Shown here in pieces: positions 27,866 to 37,749 of a DNA stretch of 40,491 nt. Every line of letters begins with the position of its first letter. Within the stretch, counting starts at the first letter, position 1. Made by a program: the position numbers and the translations under genes. This stretch comes from Singulisphaera sp. GP187 (GTDB taxonomy: Bacteria; Planctomycetota; Phycisphaerae; Phycisphaerales; SM1A02), in contig CAMDAQ010000008.1 of assembly GCA_945888705.1 (NCBI GenBank), forward strand, positions 1-40,491, read 5' to 3'. Below the pieces are notes generated by a model. The model did no database searches, had not been told where the DNA came from, and saw only the letters and a program-made list of their open reading frames with translations.

Positions 27866-29319
27866 GTCGACTCCTTCTCTCGGCTGGTGACGGTACTGCT
27901 GATGCGGCCATCGGCCACGACGGTGGACAGTTCGGTTCCCGGCGGCGCGCGATCGATGGATCGCACCGGCTGGCCATCGGCACCGAGCGTGATCGAGTAG
28001 CCGCGTTCGAGGACGCGCGTCGGCGAGAGCGCAGCCAGCTGGCGCGCCACGAGATCCACGCGCGCGGCCGAGCGTTCGGCGCGACGGGCAGTCGCCTGCG
28101 CCAGACGGCGCGCGGCATCCTCGACGCGCGCGCGTGCCGCGGCCTGTCGCGCGCCCGGATCCAAGCGCGCCAAGCGAGCCTCGATCGCTGCCAACCTCTT
28201 CGCAAGCTCGCTCGCCGAACTCCGCGCAGCCAGTTGGGCACGTGCAGCAAGCCCATCGACCCGCGCCCGTGCCGGCACGATCGCCGCAGCCGGCGACTGC
28301 ATGACTGGGCGGCTGGTGAGGCGTTCAAGCGCCAGCGAGCAGGCATCGATCGCATCGCGCACCGCACGATCAAGGTCGGCGGCGCGTACGGCGAGTTCCT
28401 CGACGAGCGCAGCGCGATCGGCGAAGACGATGGCGGCGGCCAGCGACGGCGTGGCTGCGGTGCCATCGGCTGCGAGATCCGCGAGGCTGACATCGATCTG
28501 GTGACCGATGCCGGTGATGACGGGCAGTCGGCTGCGGACGATGGCTTCCACGATCGCCGACTCGTTGAAGGCCCAGAGGTCTTCCTTGCTGCCACCACCT
28601 CGCACGAGCAGGATGCAGTCGAAGGGCAGCGACGGCGATGCTGCATTGGCGCGCTCAATCGCGGCGGCGACCTCGGCAGCAGCGCGGTCCCCCTGCACCA
28701 GAGTTGGCACGAGCGTGAGCCTGCACGTGCGCCCGCGTTCCCGGTGCACGTTGAGGACATCCTGCAGGGCTGCGGCGCCTTCACTCGTGACGATGGCCAC
28801 GTGGCGCGGCACGCGCGGCCATGCTCGCTTGCGCTCGGCATTGAACCAGCCGCGCTCGCGGAAGAGCCGCTCGAGTTCGCGCTTTCGGGCATCGAGGTCG
28901 CCCTGGCCATCCGGCTCCATGGACTCGGCGATCACTTGCAGCTTGCCCTGCGGACCGTAGAAGTCGAGGCGCCCTCGCACGATGACGGCCAGCCCCTCGC
29001 GCGGCTCGAAGCCCACGCGCGAGAGTTCGCGCGCGAACATGACAAGACCGATCGTGGCCTCTTGCTCGCGGAGCGTCGCATACAGGTGCTGCGAGCGGCT
29101 CACCCGGCCGAGTTCGCCACGCACGGTGAACGACCCGGGAACACCCAGGCGCAGCGCTTCCTTGATGCGGGCTGCGAGTGCAGAGACCGTCATGGGCGGG
29201 ACGGCGGCCGCACGCGCATCGCTCGACGCGTCGTTGGTACTGCCCTGCTCCGGTCCAGCCGACTGCTGGCGAAAGAGCGCACCCTGCGCAAGACTGGGAT
29301 CGAAGGGCTTCCGTGCCAC
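27862..29319 (-). CDS. xseA: Exodeoxyribonuclease VII large subunit
   Basis: 'TVSALAARIKEALRLGVPGSFTVRGELGRVSRSQHLYATLRE', 'VAIVTSEGAAALQDVLNV', 'ILLVRGGGSKEDLWAFNES', 'PVITGIGHQIDVSLADLAADGTAATPSLAAA'. Confidence 0.97.
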   Translation of the reverse strand: MARKPFDPSLAQGALFRQQSAGPEQGSTNDASSDARAAAVPPMTVSALAARIKEALRLGVPGSFTVRGELGRVSRSQHLYATLREQEATIGLVMFARELSRVGFEPREGLAVIVRGRLDFYGPQGKLQVIAESMEPDGQGDLDARKRELERLFRERGWFNAERKRAWPRVPRHVAIVTSEGAAALQDVLNVHRERGRTCRLTLVPTLVQGDRAAAEVAAAIERANAASPSLPFDCILLVRGGGSKEDLWAFNESAIVEAIVRSRLPVITGIGHQIDVSLADLAADGTAATPSLAAAIVFADRAALVEELAVRAADLDRAVRDAIDACSLALERLTSRPVMQSPAAAIVPARARVDGLAARAQLAARSSASELAKRLAAIEARLARLDPGARQAAARARVEDAARRLAQATARRAERSAARVDLVARQLAALSPTRVLERGYSITLGADGQPVRSIDRAPPGTELSTVVADGRISSTVTSREKEST

Positions 29320-29337
29320 AGGGGTATGGTACGGACG

Positions 29338-31446
29338 ATGCCCTCAGGCGATGACGCCATCACGCTCCACTCCGGTGTCACCGCCCTGCCGGGTGTGGCG
29401 GAGCGCGTGGCCGCCAGCCTGCGATCGCTCGGGATCCGCACGGTGGCCGACCTCGTGCGCCACCTGCCGATTCGGTACGAGCAGGACCTTGGCGAGCAGA
29501 CTGCCGAACAAGCCCGGGCGAGCGCGCGCGAGGACGGCGTGGTCGGCGAGATGAGCGCCCGCGGCATGATCACGGCGGTCCGTCACATTCCCGGCCGACG
29601 GCCGCGCGTGGAAGCCACGCTCGAGGATGAGTCCGGCAGCGTGCGCTTGGTCTGGTTCAACGCGCCGTGGATCGCTCGCAGGCTGCGGCCCGGCCTGCGC
29701 GGCGTGGCGCAAGGCAAGGCGAAGAGCCGTGCCGGCTACGTCGAGATGAGCAATCCGCGATGGCGTGACGAGGCACCGAGCGAGGGCGACACGCCGATCG
29801 CCGGCCGGCTGCGCCCGGTGTACGCGGCGACCGAGGAGCTGTCGAGCCTGCGCATCGAATCGTTCCTCAAGGCTGCACTGCCCCATGCGTTGCCGCTGAT
29901 CGACGATCCCGTCCGCGCCGTGATCGTCGCGCGGCATGGACTTCCGCCGCTCGCTGATGCCTATCGCATGGTGCACCTGCCTGCCGACGCGGCCGAGGCC
30001 GAGCGCGGCCGGGCCCGCCTGGCCTTCGACGAACTGCTGCTGCTCCAGCTCGGGCTGGCGATGCGCCGGTGGCAGGCGCGCCACCAGGAGCGCGCCGTGT
30101 CCCTGCCACGCACCGAGGCGATCCACCAAGCCATCGTCGATCGCTTCCCGTTTGAGTTCACGCCGGACCAGATGGCCGTGTGCGACGAGATCGCCAACGA
30201 CCTTGCAGGCAGCGCGCCCATGAATCGACTGGTGCAGGGCGACGTCGGCTCAGGCAAGACAGCCGTGGCGCTCTATGCGGCGCTGCTGGCGATCGCGCAT
30301 GGGCACCAGGCCGCCATCGTGGCACCGACCGAGCTCCTCGCCGAACAGCACTTCCGCAACGTCGTCGCGCTCCTGCGCGACAGCCGCGTGCGCTTCCGCC
30401 TGGTCACGGGCTCGCTCGGAGCGCGCGAGCGCGCGGAAGCCAACGCCGCGCTGGCCGGGGGCCAGGTCGACCTCGCGATCGGCACGCACGCACTGCTGGG
30501 TGAAGGCGTTCAGTTCCGCAGTCTCGGGCTGGCCGTCATCGACGAACAGCATCGCTTCGGCGTCGAGCAGCGTGCGGCACTACGGGCCAAGGGTGACGGG
30601 CACATGCCGCACATGCTCGTCATGACGGCAACGCCGATCCCGCGCACGCTCTCGCTCACGCTCTTCGGTGACCTCGACGTGAGTTCGATCCGCGCGCTGC
30701 CGCCCGGCCGGCAACCCATCGCCACGCGCGTGATGCCGCGCTCGCGATCAGCCGAGGTCTACGCCTACGCGCGCACGCGCATCGATCGTGGCGAACAGGT
30801 CTACGTGGTGGTTCCCGCCGTCGAGGAGAGCGACCAGGGCCTGGTCGACGTCGCGAGCCATGCCGCTGCGCTCGAGGCCGGCCCATTCGCCGGTCTGGCG
30901 ATCGGCCAGATGCATGGCCGGCTCGCTCCTGCCGAACGCGATGCGGTGATGAGCGCCTTCAAGGATGGCCGAACGCAGGTCTTGGTGAGCACGGTCGTGA
31001 TCGAGGTGGGCGTGGATGTGCCCAACGCCACGGTCATGATCGTGGAGCACGCGGAGCGGTTCGGGCTGGCGCAGCTCCACCAGCTGCGTGGCCGGGTCGG
31101 ACGCGGCTCGAAGGCGAGCCTGTGCGTGCTCATCGGCGATCCCACCGCCGATGACGGCGAGCGGCGGCTCAAGGCCATGGCCGGCACCACCGACGGCTTC
31201 GCGATCGCCGAGGAAGACCTGAAGCTGCGAGGACCGGGCGAGTTCTTCGGCACGCGGCAAAGCGGGCTGCCGCCGCTGCGCGTGGCGGACCTCACGCGCG
31301 ACACGGCACTGCTCCTCGCGGCTCGCGACGAAGCCCAGCGCGCGATCGATGCCTCGCCCACGCTCGGCGATCCTGTGGATGCACGCCTGCGCCGCAAGCT
31401 CATGTCGACCTACGGCGATGCACTCGGTCTGGCCGACGTGGGCTAG
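29338..31446 (+). CDS. recG: ATP-dependent DNA helicase RecG
   Basis: 'RLVQGDVGSGKTAVALYAALLAI', 'AVIDEQHRFGVEQR', 'MTATPIPRTL', 'RGRVGRGSKASLCVL', 'DLKLRGPGEFFGTRQSGLP'. In-frame ATG at 29326 is also possible. Confidence 0.97.
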   Translation: MPSGDDAITLHSGVTALPGVAERVAASLRSLGIRTVADLVRHLPIRYEQDLGEQTAEQARASAREDGVVGEMSARGMITAVRHIPGRRPRVEATLEDESGSVRLVWFNAPWIARRLRPGLRGVAQGKAKSRAGYVEMSNPRWRDEAPSEGDTPIAGRLRPVYAATEELSSLRIESFLKAALPHALPLIDDPVRAVIVARHGLPPLADAYRMVHLPADAAEAERGRARLAFDELLLLQLGLAMRRWQARHQERAVSLPRTEAIHQAIVDRFPFEFTPDQMAVCDEIANDLAGSAPMNRLVQGDVGSGKTAVALYAALLAIAHGHQAAIVAPTELLAEQHFRNVVALLRDSRVRFRLVTGSLGARERAEANAALAGGQVDLAIGTHALLGEGVQFRSLGLAVIDEQHRFGVEQRAALRAKGDGHMPHMLVMTATPIPRTLSLTLFGDLDVSSIRALPPGRQPIATRVMPRSRSAEVYAYARTRIDRGEQVYVVVPAVEESDQGLVDVASHAAALEAGPFAGLAIGQMHGRLAPAERDAVMSAFKDGRTQVLVSTVVIEVGVDVPNATVMIVEHAERFGLAQLHQLRGRVGRGSKASLCVLIGDPTADDGERRLKAMAGTTDGFAIAEEDLKLRGPGEFFGTRQSGLPPLRVADLTRDTALLLAARDEAQRAIDASPTLGDPVDARLRRKLMSTYGDALGLADVG

Positions 31447-31466
31447 ACGGCTACCATCCTTCCGCC

Positions 31467-32123
31467 GTGAACGCCCTCTCCATCACTGGTCTTGAACTCG
31501 CCCGGTCGGGCGGCTTCAGGCTCTCCGTTCCATCGCTCTCGCTTGCGCAAGGCGAGCAGGCCCTCCTGGTCGCGCCCTCGGGCGGCGGCAAGAGCACGCT
31601 CCTGCACCTGATCGCGGGGCTCGAGGATCCCGACGCCGGTTCGATCACGGTCGCCGACATGCCCATCAGTGCACTGCGCGGTGCAGCACGCGATGGGTTC
31701 CGGGGTGCATCGATCGGCATGGTCTTCCAGACCTTCAACCTGCTCCACGGCTTCTCGGCGATCGAGAACCTGATGGTCGCCATGATGTTCAGCTCGGTGC
31801 CTGCGGCCACGCACGATGCTCGTGCGCGCGCGCTGCTTGCGGAACTCGGCATCGATCGGCCCGAGCAGGCGGTCGAGACGATGAGCGTGGGCCAGCAGCA
31901 GCGCGTGGCGGTGGCGCGCGCGCTCGCTTGCCGGCCGACCTTGGTGCTCGCCGACGAGCCGACGGCGAGCCTGGATCCAGCGAACGCCGCGACGGCCATC
32001 GGGCTCCTGCAGCGGGCATGCCGCGATCACGGCGCCGCACTCCTGTGCACGAGCCATGATCCTTCGCTGCGCGCGCACTTCAGCCGCGTGATCGACCTTG
32101 GTACCGCGGAGGCAGCACGATGA
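31467..32123 (+). CDS. ABC transporter ATP-binding protein, LolD/MacB-like
   Basis: 'VAPSGGGKSTLLHLIAGLEDPDAG', 'MSVGQQQRVAVARALACRPTLVLADEPTASLDP'; overlaps permease by 4 bp. Confidence 0.94.
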   Translation: MNALSITGLELARSGGFRLSVPSLSLAQGEQALLVAPSGGGKSTLLHLIAGLEDPDAGSITVADMPISALRGAARDGFRGASIGMVFQTFNLLHGFSAIENLMVAMMFSSVPAATHDARARALLAELGIDRPEQAVETMSVGQQQRVAVARALACRPTLVLADEPTASLDPANAATAIGLLQRACRDHGAALLCTSHDPSLRAHFSRVIDLGTAEAAR

Positions 32124-33421
32124 CCGACTTCACGATCGTCCTGCGCAGCCTCTCGCTGCGCCGCTTCTCGACCACCGTGACCGTGACCATGGTCGCCGTC
32201 AGCGTGGCGCTCCTCCTCGTTCTGCTCGCCATGCGCGATGCGGGGCGTGCGGCGTTCCGGCGCGGTACCGGCAACGCGCACCTGCTCGTGAGCGCGGACA
32301 CCAGCCCACTCGTCGCCGTGCTCAACGGCATGTTCTACGCCAACGCGCCCTCGCAACCGATCGACTGGGCCGCGTACATGAAGATCCGCGAGGCGTTCCC
32401 ATGGTCGTGGACGATTCCCACGCAGCTGGGCGACAGCTTCCGAGGCTCGCCGGTGATGGCCACGAGCAAGGAGTTCTTCACGAGCTTCGAGCCGGTGCTC
32501 GGACAGCCGTGGTCCTTCGTCGCAGGCAAGGCGTTCGAGGCCCCGTACGAAGCTGTGGTCGGCGCCGAGGCGGCGCGCCTGCACGGACTCAGGGTCGGCT
32601 CCGAACTCGTGCTCGCCCATGGCGTCGGGACCGCCAGCGGCGAGGCTGCGCATGAGCATGAGGATCACCCGGTCGAAGTCGTGGGGATTCTCGCTCCCAC
32701 CGGCAGCGCGCACGACCGCGCGATCTTCACGAGCCTCGAGACTGGCTGGTGCGTGCACGCCGAGGAATCACGACTGAAGGAAGCCGGCGCCGCGAATCCC
32801 GGTGAGGACGACCACGGTCACCTGCACGTCGATCCGGAAGACCTGCGCGACAGCGAGAAGCTCATCACGGGCATCCTGCTCCGCGTGCCGACGCGCCCGG
32901 GCGAGCAGGTCAGCAGCGCGCTGCCAGTCGCTTTCGACCTCCTGCGCCGACAGTTCCCGTTCACGGTCGCACAGCCTGCTCAGCAGGTCGGGAGGCTCTT
33001 CGAGATCGTCAGTGGCGTCGACACGCTCTTCATCGCGATGGCCGTGGCGGTCATGGTCGCCGGCGCACTCAGCGTGATGCTGGCGCTCTACAACAGCATG
33101 GACTTGCGACGTCGACAAGTCGCGATCCTGCGCGTGCTCGGCGCGAGCCAGGGCCGGGTGTTCGGCCTCGTGCTCGCCGAGAGCGCCATCATCGGCCTGC
33201 TCGGCTCTGGGCTCGGCATCGCGCTGGCTGCCATCTTCGGCACGGTCGCCAGCGCCGAGCTGCAGCGCCGCGTGGGCTTGGTGATCGATCCGACGATGGA
33301 CCTGCGCACCATCGTGCTCTGCACGGCGGCCGCCACGTTCCTTGCCTGCGCGGCAGGCATCGTGCCGGCACTGCGCGCCTACCGCACGGCGGTCGTGCAG
33401 GGCCTTCGCCCACTGGGCTGA
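32120..33421 (+). CDS. ABC transporter permease, FtsX-like
   Basis: N-terminal TM, large extracytoplasmic domain with His-rich segment, then 3 TM FtsX-like C-terminus 'RRRQVAILRVLGASQGRVFGLVLAESAIIGLLGSGLGIAL'. Confidence 0.92.
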   Translation: MTDFTIVLRSLSLRRFSTTVTVTMVAVSVALLLVLLAMRDAGRAAFRRGTGNAHLLVSADTSPLVAVLNGMFYANAPSQPIDWAAYMKIREAFPWSWTIPTQLGDSFRGSPVMATSKEFFTSFEPVLGQPWSFVAGKAFEAPYEAVVGAEAARLHGLRVGSELVLAHGVGTASGEAAHEHEDHPVEVVGILAPTGSAHDRAIFTSLETGWCVHAEESRLKEAGAANPGEDDHGHLHVDPEDLRDSEKLITGILLRVPTRPGEQVSSALPVAFDLLRRQFPFTVAQPAQQVGRLFEIVSGVDTLFIAMAVAVMVAGALSVMLALYNSMDLRRRQVAILRVLGASQGRVFGLVLAESAIIGLLGSGLGIALAAIFGTVASAELQRRVGLVIDPTMDLRTIVLCTAAATFLACAAGIVPALRAYRTAVVQGLRPLG

Positions 33422-33436
33422 GCCGCGAGCCGTTCC

Positions 33437-34189
33437 ATGAAGCTCTTCTGGTCGCTGCTCGCTCTCCTCATCGCCGCCGGTGCGTGGATCCTCCTCGCGC
33501 CGGAGGGCGGCGATGCACCACCCGCGATGGATGCGGTCAATACGGTCGGCCGCTCAATCGACCTGCCCATGCGCGGCGGCTCGACGCCTGCAGCCCGTGA
33601 CGGGGCCAAGGAAGCCGAAGCCACCGTCGCGACAGGCGCCCCGGTGCGCGAGCCCGAGAAGGCGCCCGAAGGCGGACTTTCGGTCGGGCTCGATGCGCGC
33701 ATCGAGGATGCCATGGTCAAGGCCGGCATGCTGAAGCAGGAGGACGGCGAGATCGTCGCCGACGGCAACTTCATCATCCGCGGTTCGGGCACCAAGGATG
33801 CTCCGTACGAAGTCTCGTGGGACCTTCTCCAGAGCAGCTCGAACACCTACGTGCCGCGGCTGAGCGAGAAGATCATCCCGCAGCGCATCGCGATGCTGCA
33901 TGGCAAGTGGGTGACGATCGCGGGGTACATCGCCTTCCCGATCGTCTCGACGGAGTCGGATGAGCTCCTGGCCATGCTGAACCAGTGGGATGGCTGCTGC
34001 ATCGGCGTGCCGCCATCGCCCTACGACGCGGTCGAGGTCAAGCTCGCGGCGCCCGTCGAGGTCGGCCTCAAGCACCAGATCAGGTTTGCCTCGATCACCG
34101 GCATCTTCCGCGTGCAGCCGTACGTGATGGAGCGCTGGCTCGTCGGCCTCTACCTGATGGATGAGGCCACGCTCTCGCAGGACATGTGA
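33437..34189 (+). CDS. DUF3299-like exported protein
   Basis: 'VSWDLLQSSSN...MLHGKWVTIAGYIAFPI...LNQWDGCCIGVPPSPYDAVEVKL' resembles DUF3299. Confidence 0.65.
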   Translation: MKLFWSLLALLIAAGAWILLAPEGGDAPPAMDAVNTVGRSIDLPMRGGSTPAARDGAKEAEATVATGAPVREPEKAPEGGLSVGLDARIEDAMVKAGMLKQEDGEIVADGNFIIRGSGTKDAPYEVSWDLLQSSSNTYVPRLSEKIIPQRIAMLHGKWVTIAGYIAFPIVSTESDELLAMLNQWDGCCIGVPPSPYDAVEVKLAAPVEVGLKHQIRFASITGIFRVQPYVMERWLVGLYLMDEATLSQDM

Positions 34190-34204
34190 AGCAGAGGATT
34201 CCCC

Positions 34205-36004
34205 ATGATGACCGCCCCGCTCGTCGTCCTTCAGCTCGCCTTCCTGCAGGATGCCGCCGTGCCCGCGCAACCTCCGGCGCCCGCGCCAACTCCGGCCCCC
34301 GCACCGGCCTCCGAGCCGACCAAGCCCACGCCACCGCCAACGAGCTTTGGTGAACTCGTCTCGCTTGAGGCGCTCGAGCAGTCACTGCGGCAGCTCGCTG
34401 CAGCGAGCGATGGAAAGGTCACGCTCTCGTCGATCGGCACCAGCACGGCCGGCCGGACCATCCACGCGCTGCACGCGACGAACCAGCCCAAGCGCAAGGT
34501 GCCCGTGCCCGCGGTGCTGATCGTGGCGGGCCTCGACGGCTGGCATCGCTCAGGAAGCTTGGTGGCCGCCGGTGTCGCGGAGCGCTTCGCGCTCGAGCAG
34601 CGGGCTGCGATCGATGCTCGAACCGTGCTCGATGGACTCGACCTGTGGGTGATCCCCGTGGCGAATCCCGATGCGTGGGCCACGGGCCTCGGTCGCCCGC
34701 AGGACCACGCCGGCCGAGTGGGCACGGGGATCGACGATGACCGCGATGGCCGCGTCGATGAGGATGCCCCGCGCGATGTCAATGGTGATGGCGTGATCGC
34801 CATGATGCGTCGACTCGACTGTCCTTCAGATGCGCCTGCGACACGCGTGGCCGATGCGGCCGATCCACGGCTCGACCGTGCGCCGGATGGCGCCAAGGGT
34901 GAACTCGCCGCGTTCTCGCTGGTAATCGAAGGCCTTGACCAGGATGGCGACGGCAGCGTGGGCGAGGATGCCATCGGCGGCATCACCGTGGATGCGAACT
35001 TCCCCCACCTCTGGCGAGAATTCGCCGCCGATGCCGCTCGATTCCCGCTCGAGGCTCCCGAAGCCAAGGCCCTCGCCGAGTTCATCCGCACCCATCCGGG
35101 GCTCGGAGCGGTCTATGTCCTCGGGCGCCAGGATTCGCTGGCGCGCACGCCCAACCATGAGCGGCGCGACATCACGGGCCGCACGCCGGTCTTCATCGAT
35201 GGCGATGACAAGGCGCTCTATGAACGCATCGGCAAGCTCTACCGCGACTCGACCGGGATCGAGCGCGCGCGCGACGCCGCACACGAGGGTTCGTTCGCAG
35301 CATGGTGCTACGCGCATCGCGGGCTGCCCACGTTCTGCAGCCAGGTCTGGCAGCGGCCGGATCCCTCGCCGCCGCCAGAGGACAAGAAGCCAGAGGACAA
35401 GAAGGATGCTCCCAAGCCCAACGACGAGGAGTCCGCGGCGTGGCTTGCATGGAGCGATCGCGATCAAGGCGGCCGGGGCTTCCTGCCATGGAAGCCGTTC
35501 GACCACCCAACCCTGGGCAAGGTCGAGATCGGAGGCTGGGCACCGGGCTTTCGCACCGAGCCACCGGGCGCCCTGCTGCCCGAGCTCATCACCAAGCACG
35601 CGGGTTTCGTCGCTGCGCTCGCCGGTGAATCCGCGCGCGTGCGCGTGGAGCGCGTGAAGGCGCGCGAGATCGCACCGGGCGTCACGGAGATCACGGTCGA
35701 CCTCGTCAATGATGGCCGCATGCCGATGACGACCTCGATGGCCCGCACCAACGATGCCGTGCCGCCGCTGCGCCTGCGGGCCAAGGTCGGTGTCGATGCG
35801 CTGCTCTCGGGCGACATCGAACGCCGCATCGAGCGGCTCGACCCGGGCTCGCGCGCGAGCGTCTCGTGGACGGTGCGGCGCGCCCCAAAGTCCCTCGTCG
35901 AGATCGGTGTGCACTACCCGAACGGACGCTTCGACCGGGTCATGGTGGATGATGATGCGCTGCCCCACGGCGGTCGCGTGCTCGAAGGAGGCTGGGAATG
36001 GTGA
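34205..36004 (+). CDS. M14 carboxypeptidase-like protein, catalytic residues apparently lost (pseudoenzyme candidate)
   Basis: Aligns with the adjacent downstream M14 protein, same Ca-binding-like loops (DDDRDGRVDED, DQDGDGSVGED), but zinc and catalytic positions differ. Confidence 0.8.
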   Translation: MMTAPLVVLQLAFLQDAAVPAQPPAPAPTPAPAPASEPTKPTPPPTSFGELVSLEALEQSLRQLAAASDGKVTLSSIGTSTAGRTIHALHATNQPKRKVPVPAVLIVAGLDGWHRSGSLVAAGVAERFALEQRAAIDARTVLDGLDLWVIPVANPDAWATGLGRPQDHAGRVGTGIDDDRDGRVDEDAPRDVNGDGVIAMMRRLDCPSDAPATRVADAADPRLDRAPDGAKGELAAFSLVIEGLDQDGDGSVGEDAIGGITVDANFPHLWREFAADAARFPLEAPEAKALAEFIRTHPGLGAVYVLGRQDSLARTPNHERRDITGRTPVFIDGDDKALYERIGKLYRDSTGIERARDAAHEGSFAAWCYAHRGLPTFCSQVWQRPDPSPPPEDKKPEDKKDAPKPNDEESAAWLAWSDRDQGGRGFLPWKPFDHPTLGKVEIGGWAPGFRTEPPGALLPELITKHAGFVAALAGESARVRVERVKAREIAPGVTEITVDLVNDGRMPMTTSMARTNDAVPPLRLRAKVGVDALLSGDIERRIERLDPGSRASVSWTVRRAPKSLVEIGVHYPNGRFDRVMVDDDALPHGGRVLEGGWEW

Positions 36005-37749
36005 TGGCTCCGATGATCGTGATCGCAGCGGCGGCGTTCGCGCCGCAGGATGCCCTGCCGAGCAAGTCGGGCATCGCGTGGAACCGCTATCGCGACTACG
36101 ACGAGCTGCTCGAGGCCGTGCGGCAGATCGCCGCACGTTCGCCGGACCTCGTGCGCATCGAGGAGATCGGCAAGAGCGCCCTCGGCCGGCCGATGGTCGT
36201 GGCGATCGTCAACAACCCGGCGACCGGCCCCGAGGCCTCGAAGCCCGCGATGTGGATCGACGGCAACATCCACGGCAACGAAGTGCAGGCCGGCGAGGTC
36301 GTGGGCTACACGCTCGATGCGCTCTGCAACGCGCACGGCCGGGTGCCGGAGCTCACGGAACTCATCGACCGCTCGGTCTTCTACCTCTGCCCGAGTGTGA
36401 ATCCCGATGGCCGCGATGAGTGGTTCAGCAAGGCCCACACGCCGCACTCCAACCGCACCGGGCTGCAGCCGTTCGACAACGATCGCGACGGCGAACTCGA
36501 CGAGGATGGCCCGGATGACCTTGACGGCGACGGGTCGATCGGCCAGATGTGGCGCAAGGATCCCAACGGCACGCACCGTCGCGATCCGCGCGACCCGCGG
36601 CGATTCACGCCGGTGTCGCGCGAACCCAAGCCCGACGGCACCTTGGAACGCGGCGACTGGAGCTTCGCCGGCGAGGAAGGGATCGACAACGACGGCGATG
36701 GCCGCGTGAACGAGGATGGCCAGGGCGGCTATGACATGAACCGCAACTGGCCGAGCGACTGGCAACCGGACCACGTCCAGCGCGGCGCGGGGCCGTGGCC
36801 GCTCTCCTACCCGGAAACGCGCTGCGTGGCGGAGTTCATCCTGGCTCGCCCGAACATCGCCGCGGTGCAGAGCTACCACAACGCCGGCGGGATGATCCTG
36901 CGCGGCCCGGGCGCGCAATACAACGAGTCGGCCTACCCCGCGAGCGATCGCGCTGCCTATGACGCGATCGCCGCCGCTGGCGCGCAGATGCTCCCTGCCT
37001 ACCGGCCGATGGTGATCTACAAGGATCTCTACACCGTGCATGGCGGCTTCGTGAACTGGACCGCCGAGGGCCTGGGCATCGTCTCGTTCACCAACGAGCT
37101 CTGGAGCGACCAGCGCATCATGCAGAACGGGCAGGACCCCAACGAGGAGCAGCGGGCGCGGTGGCGCGACGATGTCCTTTTCGGGCGCACCTTCAAGAAC
37201 TGGACCGAAGTGCAGCATCCGACGCTCGGCACCATCCTGGTGGGCGGGCAGAACAAGTGGTCCAGCCGCGTCACGCCGCACTTCATGCTCGAGGAAGAGT
37301 GCCACCGCAACTTCGCGTTCACGACCTTCCATGCGAGCCAGATCCCGCTCCTCCGGGCTGGCCACACGCGCGTACGATCGCTCAGCGAAGGCGTGTGGGA
37401 AGTCTCGGTCGAGGTGTGCAACGATCGACGCATCCCCACGCGCACCGGTCGTGCCGCAGATCGCGGCATCGCGCGGCCTGATCTCCTGTCGATCGGGCTC
37501 ACCGATCCTGCTGGCGTGGTCGCCGCGGGCGGCGTGGCTGAGGGGGGCGTGCTCGATCGCACCTTCACGCCGGTCAAGGCGGAGCCAAGCCGGCTACGGG
37601 TCGAGCGCGGCATTCCCGGCCTTGGTTCGACGGTCTTCCGGTTCATCGTGCGCGCGAGCGCAGGATCGACGGCACGGCTTCGATACGAGAGCCAGAAGGC
37701 AACGCCACTGGACGTCGAGGTCGTGCTGCAGGAGCCCGTCGCGCCGTGA
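35998..37749 (+). CDS. M14 family zinc carboxypeptidase
   Basis: 'MWIDGNIHGNEVQAGEVVGYTLDAL' (HxxE), 'YDMNRNWPSDW', 'VQSYHNAGG' (third Zn His), 'SFTNELWS' (catalytic Glu); DxDGDG-type loops. Confidence 0.93.
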   Translation: MVMAPMIVIAAAAFAPQDALPSKSGIAWNRYRDYDELLEAVRQIAARSPDLVRIEEIGKSALGRPMVVAIVNNPATGPEASKPAMWIDGNIHGNEVQAGEVVGYTLDALCNAHGRVPELTELIDRSVFYLCPSVNPDGRDEWFSKAHTPHSNRTGLQPFDNDRDGELDEDGPDDLDGDGSIGQMWRKDPNGTHRRDPRDPRRFTPVSREPKPDGTLERGDWSFAGEEGIDNDGDGRVNEDGQGGYDMNRNWPSDWQPDHVQRGAGPWPLSYPETRCVAEFILARPNIAAVQSYHNAGGMILRGPGAQYNESAYPASDRAAYDAIAAAGAQMLPAYRPMVIYKDLYTVHGGFVNWTAEGLGIVSFTNELWSDQRIMQNGQDPNEEQRARWRDDVLFGRTFKNWTEVQHPTLGTILVGGQNKWSSRVTPHFMLEEECHRNFAFTTFHASQIPLLRAGHTRVRSLSEGVWEVSVEVCNDRRIPTRTGRAADRGIARPDLLSIGLTDPAGVVAAGGVAEGGVLDRTFTPVKAEPSRLRVERGIPGLGSTVFRFIVRASAGSTARLRYESQKATPLDVEVVLQEPVAP

